Shown here piece after piece: positions 42,975 to 54,149 of a stretch of 64,000 bases of DNA. Where the stretch lies: the NCBI GenBank assembly GCA_964019135.1, contig OZ025253.1:7941059-8005058 (forward strand), read 5' to 3'. The first letter of the stretch is position 1. Each line of letters starts with the position of its first letter. The notes below the pieces were generated by a model that worked only from the letters and a program-made list of their open reading frames with translations, had not been told where the DNA came from and ran no database searches. The stretch comes from Arenicola marina (lineage: Eukaryota > Annelida > Polychaeta > Arenicolidae). The translations under genes and the position numbers were made by a program.

Positions 42975-45240
42975 CGCGGTGGCTTGTGTCAATCAAGTAC
43001 CTAGTCATTCATATCGCACCGAGTGACCGCAACAGAGGCCGAGGAGGGAACAGAGAGGAGACCGGTCTAACCAAGAATCACACATCTACAACGTCAATTA
43101 CAAAGCATCCAACATGAGAACGTGCTGCACACACAAAATGCCGCCCATAAGGACCGTCATCCAAAGTGTATTTAGTCTAATATAAAACATTTATGTTTGT
43201 TCTTGATAACTTAGCACACTGGGTACTTTAATTTCATGCCTTTCAATATCAACATAACTCCCAAAACTTAGGTATTGCCCGACACTGCCGCCGAGAGCGA
43301 CAAGATATCCACCTTTGTACATTCGATCAGGCGTTTTTACCCAGAGTCTTGCTTCAGTTGAATGACTATGACAGTATTTGCAAATCCCAAAAGGTCTTTT
43401 GAAGAGTGTGTGGCCCTTAACACTTGAAGGTGGAGGTCTGGATGGACGGCTGCCATTAGCAGTCATCATACAATCCTTGGTCGCTAGAGCCATACGCACA
43501 GCGGCGAACGTACCAAACCGCTCCCCGCCGGCGTACAGGTAGCAAAGCGACCTCAAGACGTTCAAAACCCCGCCATGACCATAACATACCTGTGGTACTT
43601 ACATATCCGTACTTACCGAATATCGCACTGTAAATGCCATGCATGTAAATGGGACCAAACCAATACAAATTCCCATGTTAAGCGTTTTAACCAGAATAAA
43701 TTAACACGTGTTTGTCTTTTATAGATCTACCACTGAGTCAGTGTGGCGTCTGACAAAACATACTATCCCACCAGCGTTTTGCTCAGTTTTCTCGGAACAA
43801 AGGACCGAAAGTTACTCCGTGTTTGAGAACGACACAGCAGCCAGCAATGCCTCTTTGTAAGACAACACGCCGGTGGCGATAGCGTGGTATCCGATGCCGC
43901 TTTAGTCCAAGGAGTTAAGTCGGTCAGGTCGATAACTCCTTCCGACTAGTCTCCCTGAGGTACACATGATAACGGCTTAATCCATCAACCACCTACACGC
44001 GCGTGGCGACATTTCGCAGGTCGACGGTATTCATATTTATTTATCATCCAACTTTTTTGCGCTGGTCCGGAAACAAAATCGCGAGATCCTTTGTTGAAAA
44101 ATGAATATATATCTCTGTATGTTTCTCGAGATAATTCTCGGAATGAACTTTTTTTTTGTGAATAAAAAGAGTATCCGGCACGTACCGAGATGACAATCCG
44201 AGATGAGAAATCTGGGAGGCGCGACGACGGGCCTGATAGAGACCTCGCTGGTGGTGGACACTGTACTCACCGTGGGTTGGTGGTGCGACAGACGTGCAGG
44301 GAGTGGGGTAAGCGGGGGGAGCACGCTGAACCCAGAGCGCCTCAACTACTGGTCCACCAGCCCGACCGAACGTCACCACAGCTGAGCTTTAACTGACTGA
44401 CTCCGCTCTCGCCGAGTGGCCGTATCTCCTCGTCCTCGGCAGGGGTGACTCTCTCTCTCTCTCTCGCTCTACCTCTGTTCTCTTTACTTGCTCTCGCGCG
44501 CTTAGCCGACCAGCGTCTCGCCAAGCCCCACCCCTCCCATCCACCCCACCCACGCGCCCGTCCCGCCGGACCGTGCGGCCAGCGGCGGCGGCACCCTCCG
44601 ACAGCCCGGGGGGTGGTGGGGGATGGGAGTTGATTGGAGTCAAAGGGTGGAGGGGAGGGGGAGGGGGGGGGGGTAGTAGGGGGTGGGTGGGGAGGGGTGG
44701 TTGGCTAGGGGGCACCCCGGCGTCCGTCTGTGTCGCCGTGGGTTGCCTCCTCCCTCCTCCAGCCCCCACCCACCCCCACCCCCATACACACCCCTCCCTA
44801 TTCCACCCTACCCACCACCACCCACTCCTTCTGCCAACTTCTCCACCCCATTCGACCCCCCCCCCCCATCCCTCTCACACCCACCCACCCAGCCACCTAC
44901 TCCCCTCCGCCGTGACCCGATCTCCGATCACCACCCTCGACCCCGCCGCTGGGTTCAGGAAAAGGGGGGATGGTGGGGGGGTCGGGCTGGAGACGGGTGG
45001 CGGGAAGGGGTGGGTGGGGGCAGTGGTTATCTCCGAGCAGACGGCGCTAGGGTGTTAGGCGGTTCACCCCCAGATATCTGGCGGCGGTTCCACCCCACCC
45101 CCCCCACTCCCCTAGAGATATCTGGCGGCGTGTACCCCTTTCACAACTCGAGCAGTTAACCCCAAGGAGGCGGGACGCAGCCCACTGTATACAAGCAAAA
45201 TATACGGCAGTCACCTGGCCACTGACTGGTCATCAAAGAG
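42975..45240. other. Mostly unique spacer; C+G-rich part at 44.2-45.1 kb
   Basis: 43190-43600 has a 124-codon minus frame that I could not tie to any family or good splice site. 44200-45060 is C+G-rich with a short CT repeat (44451-44470), long G-runs (44640-44700) and C-rich DNA (44765-44900). A minus-strand CACG|GTGAGT donor lies near 44268. It might be a CpG-island promoter, but no exon can be supported. Confidence 0.45.
45060..45140. repeat. Short duplication around AGATATCTGGCGGCG
   Basis: AGATATCTGGCGGCG occurs at about 45072 and 45116 with C-rich DNA between. It contains the palindrome AGATATCT. The two copies are about 44 bp apart. Confidence 0.8.
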
Positions 45241-45289
45241 ACTCAAAAATCATGACGACAAACATATCATCAGCTGTAAGTACACTTAC

Positions 45290-45770
45290 CATGTCAGATA
45301 TCGTCGTCAAGTCTTTCATTCTATTGAGCTGTTCACCTGTTCTCGACTATTAGTTAGCATGGTTTTAACTTTCTCTGCTCTCAAAGACCTATGTACCACA
45401 CATACTGTCGCCGTGTCTCAGTTTCTCTCCTCGCCGGCTGTTCGCTGAATGTCTTTTATCGGCTTCGATCTGCTCGGCTCCTGCCCCACGTCGGACCGCT
45501 CCAGTCACTTCACCTCGCCGTTAGGATCCTCGTAAAATATAGATGCGTGTTGTGGCCAATTCCAGGGACCTCTCTATGGGTCTTGCTGACTATACTTAAT
45601 GTATACAAAACCCGCCTGCGTCCGCCCTCCCCCCCCCCCCCCACCCCACTAATAGGGCCCATCCCAACCCTAATTCACATATAAACACATTTTTCGAAGT
45701 AACGTCCCATTCATCTGCGCATGGCTCCTCGTTTCTCCACCCCAACCACTTTCTTGGTGACCGCCCCATA
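45290..45770. other. Unique spacer, no gene seen
   Basis: A C-run lies at 45629-45645. No exon was supported. Confidence 0.5.
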
Positions 45771-45774
45771 TTTC

Positions 45775-45925
45775 CAAGCCCCAGAACCCCTCTGCCCCAG
45801 AACCTCTTAAATTTACCCCAGAACCCCTTTGCCCCATAACCCCTCTATCCCAGCACCCCTCTTCCCTCTACCCTATACTCAATACCCCAGCACCCCTCTA
45901 TCCCTCTACCCCAGAACCCGGGCCC
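45775..45925. repeat. CCCCAGAACCCCTCT-type minisatellite
   Basis: CCCCAGAACCCCTCTG, CCCCATAACCCCTCTA and CCCCAGCACCCCTCTA units recur about eight times with period near 16-20 bp. Confidence 0.85.
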
Positions 45926-45983
45926 CCTGCTGGACAAATGCCTCACCCCAGGAGATTGGGCGACCACATAGTGTTTCGCAAAA

Positions 45984-45998
45984 ACACGAGGTGGCGCC
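45984..45998 (+). promoter_or_regulatory. CTCF-like site, 13/15 match
   Basis: ACACGAGGTGGCGCC matches CCASYAGRKGGCRSY at 13 of 15 positions. It overlaps the palindrome GTGGCGCCAC. It lies in unique DNA. Confidence 0.3.
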
Positions 45999-46138
45999 AC
46001 CGTACAGGGCTCAGTTTTAGGCTCGTTCATCACTGGCGACTGAACGCCGACATCTCCACCAACTGGCGGAGTCAACGCGATTATGATCTAGATCTACATA
46101 TACATGTTGGGCGCGGGTCGACGACCACACCATCGAGG

Positions 46139-46262
46139 AATGTCACCTCCCTCCCTCTCCCTCCCCCCACCAAACCCCCCTGTTATTTACTATATATGTC
46201 ACCTCCCTCCCTCCCTCCCCCTCCCCTTCCCTAAACCCCCTCTTCTTTACTATATAAACACA
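46139..46262. repeat. ~60-bp tandem duplication of a CCTCCCTC tract
   Basis: TGTCACCTCCCTCCC starts near 46140 and 46197, each followed by a C-rich stretch, then TTTACTATATA. The copies differ in the length of the CTCC tract. Confidence 0.85.
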
Positions 46263-46269
46263 CGTTAAA

Positions 46270-46675
46270 AACTGGAGCAGACTATTTAACTGACCCGGAG
46301 CGGTGACAAACTAATTGGGATTGAGGAGCGGGAGGGGGGGGGGGGGGTGGTCGGACGGGGCGGGGGGTGGGGGGGGGCGAGGGATAGACTGGAGGGCCGT
46401 ACGGGGTGGGGGTGGAGTGGAGGGCCGCACCACCCCCCCCCCCTCCCCACCCTCGCCCGCATGCCGCCTGACAAATTTACCGAGATGCCAATGATATTAG
46501 AGATTGTGGAGATCTAAGTACCATCGTTTGGTGGTTATTTGATTGCATTGAAGGATCATGACTGATCATCTGGAATGTTGACGTTTGGGGCCAATTTCGT
46601 GAACTTGTAGGCTAAACAGGGTCAGGAAACCTCTCGGGACAATTAGAATGGGGTTGACCGAAACATGTCTCAGAT
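46270..46675. other. G-rich then unique spacer
   Basis: Long G-runs lie at 46333-46380 and a C-run at 46432-46445. The rest is unique and no exon was recognised. Confidence 0.5.
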
Positions 46676-46679
46676 GCAA

Positions 46680-46742
46680 GTACCAGGGCGCGAACCCACA
46701 ACCCGTTGATCTGCAGCTCAGCCCGCTTACCCAAGGGGCAGG
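46680..46742 (-). mobile_element. tRNA-like SINE head (family D)
   Basis: On the minus strand CCTTGGGTAAGCGGGCTGAG is A-box-like and GTGGGTTCGCGCCCTGG is a B box, spaced as in a tRNA. The stretch CAGATCAACGGGTT between them resembles the CAGATCAATAGGTT of family B at 0.97 kb, so the two heads share an ancestor. Stems are imperfect, so this is a relic. Confidence 0.5.
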
Positions 46743-46749
46743 GCTCATG

Positions 46750-47015
46750 GCTGGTGACTGTGACGGCCTATTGCGCAGATAATGACATGGATAGCTACGC
46801 GTAGAAGCCGCGTGTCGTTATAGACACGGATAACGTAGAATCGAGGGCTGTTTTATTACAACCATGGGCGTATCCATGTAATAGGAAAACATCTCCTTGT
46901 TGTATATCGCCTACTATCTTATTATCGCCGAACTTTTGCCCAAAATAAACTGTAGTACGTGCTTTAGTTCTTACGTCTGGCTACGACGACACTGTTCACC
47001 GCGCGTCACCCAGGT
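46750..47015. other. Unique spacer, no gene seen
   Basis: No repeat or exon was recognised. Confidence 0.5.
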
Positions 47016-47020
47016 ACAGG

Positions 47021-47194
47021 CCATGTGATGCATATTCCACGTTAGGGTGGTGGATCCTGCTGGTCGCTGTGTGATCCAACATGTGGCTGGCCCCCTCAGA
47101 CTAGGGGCCATGTGATGCATATTCCACGTTAGGGTGGTGGATCCTGCTGGTCGCTGTGTGATCCAACATGTGGCTGGCCCCCTCAGACTAGGGA
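47021..47194. repeat. 87-bp tandem duplication
   Basis: A block starting CCATGTGATGCATATTCCAC occurs at 47021 and again at 47108, 87 bp apart and essentially identical. This is a recent duplication. It has ATGCAT and a GGATCC palindrome in each unit. Confidence 0.97.
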
Positions 47195-47199
47195 TAATA

Positions 47200-47525
47200 T
47201 ATGTATTTCATGTGTCGCGTTTTATAAATTTGGGTTTCATATAGCCATAAATTTCTCGAATATGACATTTGGCCCAAGGGACGTGTTGATTAACATGAAA
47301 GCGACGGGCAATCGAAACAGAAGGCCTACGTTTTGATAAAAAAAAACAGTTCCGTGGAACCCAAAATTTCAAACCAACCCTCTGTTAAGCTTATAGCGAA
47401 CCATTTTCGATTCTTCTCGCGTTGAGCAGTCGGCAAACCGGTCTTGTTTCATCTACACCAAACGCGCCCTTCACTTTCGTGACAAATATCGCAATTTCCG
47501 ACAGCGGTCTTTAGCTTTCGGCAGG
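47200..47525. other. Unique spacer upstream of the 47.5 kb locus
   Basis: A+T-rich unique DNA with no repeat. No exon was recognised. Confidence 0.5.
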
Positions 47526-47530
47526 GTTGA

Positions 47531-47545
47531 AGCGCCACCTAGTGA
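47531..47545 (-). promoter_or_regulatory. CTCF-like site, 14/15 match
   Basis: The minus strand reads TCACTAGGTGGCGCT, matching CCASYAGRKGGCRSY at 14 of 15 positions. It lies 17 bp before the ATG of the small candidate gene at 47562, as CTCF sites often do at promoters. Confidence 0.45.
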
Positions 47546-47561
47546 AGGAGTGGTGTCGGTG

Positions 47562-47765
47562 ATGGCGGTGTCGCGGCAGCCTCGCGCCATGGGACGCCAG
47601 CCCCTGGATAGCTTCAAGTCCCGGATGAGCCTCTTCAACCGCGTCATCCGCGGTGACGTCATCAATCAAATTGACATAAAGAGCTGTGACGTCATCGACA
47701 GAAGCTTAATAAGCCAATCCACTTTAAGCTTGGAGATCGCTGAAAAAACTGGCCCTCGAGCCTGA
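47562..47765 (+). CDS. Small candidate coding segment, product unknown
   Basis: The ATG at 47562 has G at -3 and G at +4. The first 31 codons (MAVSRQPRAMGRQPLDSFKS, then RMSLFNRVIRG) have C or G at nearly all third positions, unlike the flanks, which suggests coding selection. The frame continues to a stop at 47765 (67 codons), but after codon 31 the third positions become A+T-rich. The real exon may therefore end at CGCG|GTGACG near 47652, a weak donor. Two perfect TGACGTCA sites (47654-47661 and 47687-47694) and AGCCAATCC (about 47712) lie just after. No domain is recognised. It could be a first exon with its regulatory region, or a CpG-rich promoter with a chance frame. Confidence 0.25.
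   Translation: MAVSRQPRAMGRQPLDSFKSRMSLFNRVIRGDVINQIDIKSCDVIDRSLISQSTLSLEIAEKTGPRA
47654..47720. promoter_or_regulatory. Two CRE sites and a CCAAT box
   Basis: TGACGTCA occurs twice 33 bp apart (47654-47661 and 47687-47694), each within GTGACGTCATC, followed by AGCCAATCC. Paired CREs with CCAAT boxes are typical of cAMP-responsive promoters. The link to transcription here is inferred. Confidence 0.4.
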
Positions 47766-47769
47766 TCGG

Positions 47770-48100
47770 AGGTGTCGATTAGGTTTTAGTAGATCACTAG
47801 AAGGGGTCAAGAATTCTCGCGCGAGGCCGCCTGTCGGGCCAAACATGGAGTGCGAGTGCTGCACATGGTTGTCGGGTGTAAAACTCGCCGGTGCAGCGCG
47901 TATGTCGGAAGCCTCTTCTCGGATCTATCTGTGCATCTGACTGGCTGTCTGTCTGCCCGACTCTCTGTGTACCGGAAGATGGGAGGGTGGTCGCTGTATC
48001 TACTTGAGGCAGTCGAGCCGGCGACCCTGGGCTTGTCCAACAGTGCCACTTCACGCTTCCAGGTTTTGCCGCGTGTCATTTGAAGTCTTGAGTTACTGCA
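47770..48100. other. Unique spacer
   Basis: No exon was supported. Overlapping frames on both strands (77-90 codons) have no domain. Confidence 0.5.
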
Positions 48101-48102
48101 TA

Positions 48103-49235
48103 TCGGTCAGGAATGTCTAACAGTCAGGGTGGTCTAAGTCGGTCAGGAAGGTCTAAGTCAGTCAGGGAGGTCTAAGTCAGTCAGGGATGTCTAAGTCAGT
48201 CAGGGAGGTCTAAGTCAGTCAGGGTGGTCTAAGTCGGTCAGGAAGGTCTAAGTCAGTCAGGGAGGTCTAAGTCAGTCAGGGAGGTCTAAGACAGTCTGGG
48301 AGGTCAAAGTCAGTCACGGAGGCCTAAGTCAGTCTGGGAGGCCTAAGTCAGTCTGGGAGGCCTACGTCAGTCAGGGAGGTCTAAGTTAGTCAGGGAGGTC
48401 TAAGTCAGTCAGGGAGGTCTAAGTCAGTCAGGGAGGTCTAAGTCAGTCAGGGAGGTCTACGTCAGTCAGGGAGGTCTAATTTAGTCAGGAAGGTCAGTCA
48501 GAGAGGTTTAAATCAGTCAAGGAGGTCAAAGTCAGTCAGGGAGGTCAAAGTCAGTCAGGGAGGTCTAAGTCAGTCAGAGAGGTTTATATCAGTCAGGGAG
48601 GTCTAAGTCAGTCAGGGAGGTCTAAGTCAGTCAGGGAGGTCTAAGTTAGTCAGGGAGGTCTAAGTCAGTTAGAGAGGTTAATTCAGTCAGGGAGATCAAA
48701 GTCAGTCAGGGAGGTCAAAGTCAGTCAGGGAGGTATAAGTCAGTCAGGGAGTTCTAAGTCAGTCAGGGAGGTCTAAGTCAGTCAGGGAGGTCTAAGTCAG
48801 TCAGGGAGGTATAAGTCAGTCAGGGAGTTCTAAGTCAGTCAGGGAGGTCTAAGTCAGTCAGGGAGGTCTAAGTTAGTCAGGGAGGTCTAAGTCAGTTAGA
48901 GAGGTTAATTCAGTCAGGGAGATCAAAGTCAGTCAGGGAGGTCTAAGTCAGTCAGGGAGGTCTAAGTCAGTCAGGGAGGTCTAAGTTAGTCAGGGAGGTC
49001 TAAGTCAGTTAGAGAGGTTAATTCAGTCAGGGAGATCAAAGTCAGTCAGGGAGGTCAAAGTCAGTCAGGGAGATATAAGTCCGTCAGGGAGTTCTAAGTC
49101 AGTCAGGGAGGTCTAAGTCAGTCAGGGAGGTCTAGGTTAGTCAGGGAGGTCTAAGTCAGTCAGGGAGGTCTAAGTCAGTCACGGAGGCCTAAGTCAGTCT
49201 GGGAGGTCTAAGTCAATCAGATAGGCCTAAGTAAA
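48103..49235. repeat. 19-bp minisatellite with a 113-bp higher-order unit
   Basis: GTCTAAGTCAGTCAGGGAG recurs about 58 times with period 19, with variants (AAAGTC, GTTAGTC, GCCTAAG, CTGGGAG). A distinctive variant block, AGTTAGAGAGGTTAATTCAG, recurs at 48667, 48894 and 49007. The distances are 227 and 113 bp, so a multi-unit block of about six repeats has been copied. As 19 is not a multiple of three, no long frame forms. Confidence 0.96.
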
Positions 49236-49239
49236 TCTA

Positions 49240-50570
49240 CAATGTGAAGCATACATTCCAGTAACTGCAACGCCATGTCTCCAGTCCAAAACATACACAT
49301 ACCAGAAACCACAATGTTATAAATGCAATGGAAAACATGAAGTGCAAGAACCAAAATGCCAAATCTGCGATGCAAAATTACAAAAATAAAGATGCAGTAA
49401 ATCAGACTGAAATAACTGCAATACAATGGCGGCAATCCAATAACTACAATGCAATAACCCCAGCACAGCTATCGTTAGTCAATCAGTTAGTAGTACGTAA
49501 TAGTTTAGTATGTTTTGACCAGATCACTTAACTCGCCATACTCTTTACTCCAAGAAAACGCTGCAGCGGAATGTCATCGTTGTTAACCGGTTGTGTGCCA
49601 AGTGTATCAACACACCTATTGCCCATGTTACATTGCCGCGCGGAATGACAACAGTCTATGATTGCCACAAGAACCGAAGAAAGCTTAACGTGTTTCTCAA
49701 GACTACCCCCGATATCTTATCACCTAGGATAAACGAGCATCATTTGGCCCCGGCCATCGAACTACAGAGCACGACAGATATATGTTGTTATACCGAATGT
49801 TGTGCGGTCAAACCTGCCATTCGTACAGGCAACGGCTCAGTTAACATCCCTAATTACCGAAATGAATAAGTCGCACCAACAAAAAACAACGGAATGGTTA
49901 TGAACGGATCCTTTGATGTTGGCATCTGGCAAACTGACAAAGATTAACGAAAAAGGATTTTCGATAAGCATCCCGATGAAAGCTGTATACAGCAATAGGC
50001 AACTGGAAACATGGAACAGCTTACAACAACTTGGTAACTTCTAGAAATGTTTTCACATACAAAAACATCGCGTAAATAAGATACATCTGAAGCTGAAGTG
50101 TCGACATCAAGGGCATACATTGTCTCGCCAACAGTGCTTGTGCCCACCCACCTTGTGTGCTAACCTCTCAGGGCTTTGGTATTGGCTGTTATGATTTGAT
50201 GAGAGAAGCGAGGGATGCTCTGCACAGTTCATAAGCGACGGGAAGACACAGGCGGCTACATAAAGACTTGAGAGCGAGAGGGGGTGGGGGAGAGGGAGAG
50301 AGAAAGAACAATAAACCGAGCCAGACAAGAGGAACTAAGGAATTAAATACGCACGAGGAGAAGAAAATACAAGATGATTGCCAGATATGAGAGACGTGGG
50401 AACCGAGATTTCGAGGATGCTCCGCTTTGTCCTTCAGAAGCAACTCGTGAACTGTTGGCTGACTGAAGCTAGGGGCCGATGATAGAGGTGACGGGGTCAG
50501 CTGGCAGCTTAGGCGCCCCCATCAAGAAAGTTCGAGGGGGAGCGTAACTGTTATGGCACAGAATAGAAGC
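49240..50570. other. Unique spacer, no gene seen
   Basis: 49255-49450 is rich in short AATGCA/CAAAATGC words but not a clean array. A 92-codon plus frame (49591-49869) has no splice sites or domain. 50280-50310 is GA-rich. Confidence 0.5.
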
Positions 50571-50574
50571 TGAG

Positions 50575-50800
50575 CGAATTTAAGACGGCGTGGAAGACAC
50601 CACTCTGTGCCAGCAGAGGGAGTCGTTCCTCACATCACTTCTGCCCCACGTAACTGCCAATCTCACAGTTGACCTCAACAATGATGGGGTCACGAATGGT
50701 TTTAGAGAGTTGTGTAGTTTGAAGTTTGTCTTTTCGATGCAGAATTTGAAAAATATAGACTTTCTTTTGCGGTACGACAACAATGGAAAACTTCAGCGGC
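50575..50800 (+). repeat. Dispersed repeat family F, copy 1
   Basis: This segment aligns in order with 56165-56385: ACCACTCT, CCAGCAGAGGG, CTCACATCACTTCTGC, CGTAAC, GGGGTCACGAATGGTTT, AGTTGT, then GTACGAC. It is clearly homologous though diverged. The CTCF-like box is weakened here (CCAGCAGAGGGAGTC). The 74-codon plus frame inside has no domain. Confidence 0.75.
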
Positions 50801-50809
50801 AAAATATTT

Positions 50810-51850
50810 CATAATAACACGAGGCCAAAGTTTAAAACGCTTCACGCCTTTGACCTCGATTGAAATCGAAAACAAAGTTCGAAAGTACCAAGCCTTCTAA
50901 TCAATCAACTTCGTCCCGTACGGTACCAGTAGCACAGTAATGCTAATCTGATGTATCTTATGCCAAACTGCGTTTATGTTCGACTAGATTCATTTTTCAT
51001 TTTGGGGGTGAGATTTAAATAGTTGGTGCCACGTCAAAACAAATTTAGCTCATATTAATCTTCTCTGTTTCCACGCTTATATTATCGAGTTATAACGCCC
51101 CAAATAGTAGAAGGGAATAGTTTTCCCACTTGTTTTCGCACTTGCAAGTTTGGGAGCAAGGAAAGTGACGTCAAAGGGAATACAAACTCAACCGTGAGGA
51201 CAATACACGCCCTCGACGACAGATACCTACACATTGCATCAAAGCTAACCTGTCAATCTTGTGACATCATTGGGGAATTTCTAAATAACCCTCGGATGCC
51301 ATGCTCCCAGAAATAAACCCGCCGGACCTCACTTTGACGAACGCGTTTATAGTGATATCGTGGAATAAAAAATCTAAGCCTCCTTTAAAACAAATTCTTA
51401 TTTGTTTATCTTCCCTAAACAAAGTTTCCTATGCGCTAAGAAAAATCGTGGCACGAACACTTTAATGTATTATATTTCTGTCCGGACAGTGGATATATGT
51501 TACTTGCTGTTAGAGGGGTGCAATAGATACATTTCACGGTGATCGGATGAAGAACCCATCTTAATATCGTAGGGTAATAAAATGGCCCGTATAGATCTAC
51601 GTAACAAATAGTATATTTCAATTGATAGCTTAAGAATAAGAGACGGAGACACTAAGATAGAGGCAGACTTAGAAGACATAAGAATAAAAGACGCATGAGG
51701 CAACCAGAAAATGAGTCATTTCTTGAAAGATCAAGAATTGGAAGTGCTTTTTATAGACGTCGGACTTTTATAGACTCGGCCTATCGATGGAACTAACCAT
51801 GACGACGATGGGGACTGCATGCAACAAGTGTAGGTGAATATCACCAACGT
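50810..51850. other. Unique A+T-rich spacer
   Basis: No repeat or exon was recognised. A TGACGTCA occurs near 51167. Confidence 0.55.
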
Positions 51851-51859
51851 AGCGAGGTG

Positions 51860-52240
51860 ATATATTGTGATGTCATGTGGGTTAAATTGTGAGATGTTGT
51901 GATGCTGCTTTGGATAGATTGCGAGATGTTGTGATGCCATTTTGGATAACATTTTTATATTTTGATGCTATTTGGGATAACTTGTAATATGTTGAGATGC
52001 TATTTGGGATAACTTGTAATATGTTGAGATGCTATTTGGGATAACTTGTGATATGTTGAGATGCTATTTGGGATAACTTGTAATATGTTGAGATGCTATT
52101 TGGGATAACTTGTGATATGTTGAGATGCTATTTGGGATAACTTGTGATATGTTGAGATTCTATTTGGGAGAACTTGTGATTTATTGAGATCCTATTTAGG
52201 AGAACTTGTGATATTTTGTAATGTTATTTGGGATAATTAC
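51860..52240. repeat. 32-bp A+T-rich tandem repeat
   Basis: GATGCTATTTGGGATAACTT plus GTGATATGTTGA recurs with a 32-bp period, about seven good copies and diverged copies at both ends. GTAATATG and GTGATATG unit types alternate irregularly. Confidence 0.95.
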
Positions 52241-52244
52241 TTCG

Positions 52245-52465
52245 TGCTATTTTGCGATATGCTATGATGTTTCTAAGAGTATATTGTCATACGATGTGAA
52301 AGATAAGCGGAGATGACATTGTTATAATATTATTTGTAATAATTTGTCGTCGTCGTGAGGGTATAGCTGCATCCATCAAGTCTTGCGTGGTCGTGAGGGT
52401 ATAGCTTAAACCAAGGTAAAATCAATGTTTAGCCCTGTTGAACCCATTTTCTTAGCCATATTCTA
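52245..52465. other. Short spacer between two 32-bp arrays
   Basis: Contains a short duplication of CGTGAGGGTATAGCT (about 52353 and 52391). Confidence 0.6.
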
Positions 52466-52469
52466 ACAC

Positions 52470-52635
52470 TATTTTACATGGCTTTAACCCATATTTAACC
52501 CTATTTTACATGGCCTGAACCCATATTTAACCATATTTCACATGGATTTAACCCGGGTTTAACCTTATTTCACATGGCTTTAACCCATGTTTAACCCTAT
52601 TTCACATTGCTTTAACCCGTATTTACCCATTGTTG
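52470..52635. repeat. Second 32-bp tandem repeat, different sequence
   Basis: AACCCATATTTAACCCTATT plus TTACATGGCTTT recurs about five times with period 32, diverged. Its sequence is unlike the neighbouring 51.9-52.2 kb array, though the period is the same. Confidence 0.9.
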
Positions 52636-52644
52636 AATTATGGG

Positions 52645-54145
52645 TGCTCAGGTTGAAACCATGCGACGTCTAAACCCTGCTTAAATCATATCCATCCTTT
52701 GTTTAATTCATGATTTTCAGTCATAGGGGTCTGGAGGGGGTGGGGGTCTAGTGTCAGAGTTTCTACATTCTCGGTGTCGAATGTCGATTTTTCACGACGT
52801 TTCGTGCCGTTTTTTTCTAAACAAATCTATAATCCTCAGTGTCGAGATTTGGTGGTCAATGTCGATTGCCGAGTTTTCAAATATGTTTGTGTCGCGTGTC
52901 GCCATTTGCTTCTTCCGGCCCCTTAGTCATACTGAAGCCATGTTAAACCGCCGATATGGCAGCCACTGTGTACGTAACGCCACGGGCGGACCCATTGCGG
53001 TCACTGGAACATTACGCATCTGTCAACGACATGGTTTACAGTTTATGGCACAAAATCTCGATGAGTCAAACAGTGCGTGGGTTTATCCCGCCCGCTGGCG
53101 AGCTTATCGCTGCCTGTTCGGGGTAAACGACTCATCCATGAAGCATATCCCGCTAGACGAAGCCCAGAATAAAGTTAACGATAACGACATTTGATTAAAT
53201 CACTTGAACAAGGCCCCTTCATGGCAGGAACAAACTTTTCTCAGTTCAGACAGTGCGAAGCGAAAGGCCGTCCCTAGATCGGTTTCACCGCCCCCTGGCG
53301 GACGGAGATTGCCAGTAGATGTGGGCGGTGGTTGTGTCAGGGAGTGTGTTTGGGGGGGGGGGGGGGGTGAGAGGGGAAGGGTGGTGTCAGCAAGCGGTGA
53401 TGCAAGATTACTGGTGAAGTTTTAGTCACGGAAGCGCGTGGTCTTCCGTTATCATCTATACAACGCCCGTTTAGACAAGAGAGATGCTAAATATACCTCT
53501 TCAAGTCGGTATTGGTAGAAATCGTATATAAAACTATAAGTCTTTGAGAGCTGCTATGAAAGAGATGCAGGAACTGTGAACAAAAGTGGTGACGCCCGAC
53601 TGTCTCGAAGCAGGGGAGGGGGTGGGTGTTGTCGTCACTGCCAACGTATGAGTTGTCCGGTAATGGCCGGAGAGCACCAAGGTCATAAGGTCATCGCCTA
53701 ACAACGCCCGAAAGATGCCAAAGCGGTGTCTGTCCTACAAACAACCCAGATGGCGCGATAGCTGATGGTCGGAGCTCAAATACTATCCGGCATATCTACA
53801 GCTCATATGTTCACTTGATATCTCTAGCTTATAGGATGCGAGATTTCATGTAGGCACAAGTCAATTGGCTCGATGTACCACAAACACAAATTCATGACTT
53901 GTTATCTGTTATACATTATGTGATATAAGATATATGCTAGATGGCTCTCCTTTTCGGAGGAACCTCGTTAAACCAATGACGTTTGAATAAGAAAAAAATT
54001 AATATGTATGGCTCACGGGATGCAATATTTCGTGTTCATAGCTCACATGATATGCCATATACCCATCACACATAAAGTGATATACCGTATTTTAGTTCAC
54101 CTGCAGCAAATCTACAACTGACGTGATCTTATTGACATCTCGCAT
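52645..54145. other. Unique spacer
   Basis: A 147-codon plus frame (52751-53194) is the longest non-repeat frame in the window. It starts in low-confidence context, shows no recognised domain, and its length is not unusual by chance. A G-run lies at 53352-53367. Confidence 0.45.
53287..53301 (-). promoter_or_regulatory. CTCF-like site, 14/15 match
   Basis: The minus strand reads CCGCCAGGGGGCGGT, matching CCASYAGRKGGCRSY at 14 of 15 positions. It lies in unique DNA. Confidence 0.4.
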
Positions 54146-54149
54146 GACA

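Noticed and set aside
43191..43600. Minus-strand frame (about 134 codons if extended) that might be a terminal exon
   Set aside because: It reads like a plausible protein, but the acceptor (CCACAG near 43592) lacks a pyrimidine tract, no polyadenylation signal is obvious after the stop, and the length is within chance for a window this size.
45252..45275. ATG opening MTTNISSA directly before GTAAGT on the plus strand
   Set aside because: Only eight codons, so the start-donor coincidence could be chance. There is no clear promoter or second exon.
52751..53194. 147-codon plus frame, the longest outside repeats
   Set aside because: No domain, splice signals or promoter were seen. Frames this long are expected a few times by chance on six frames of 64 kb.
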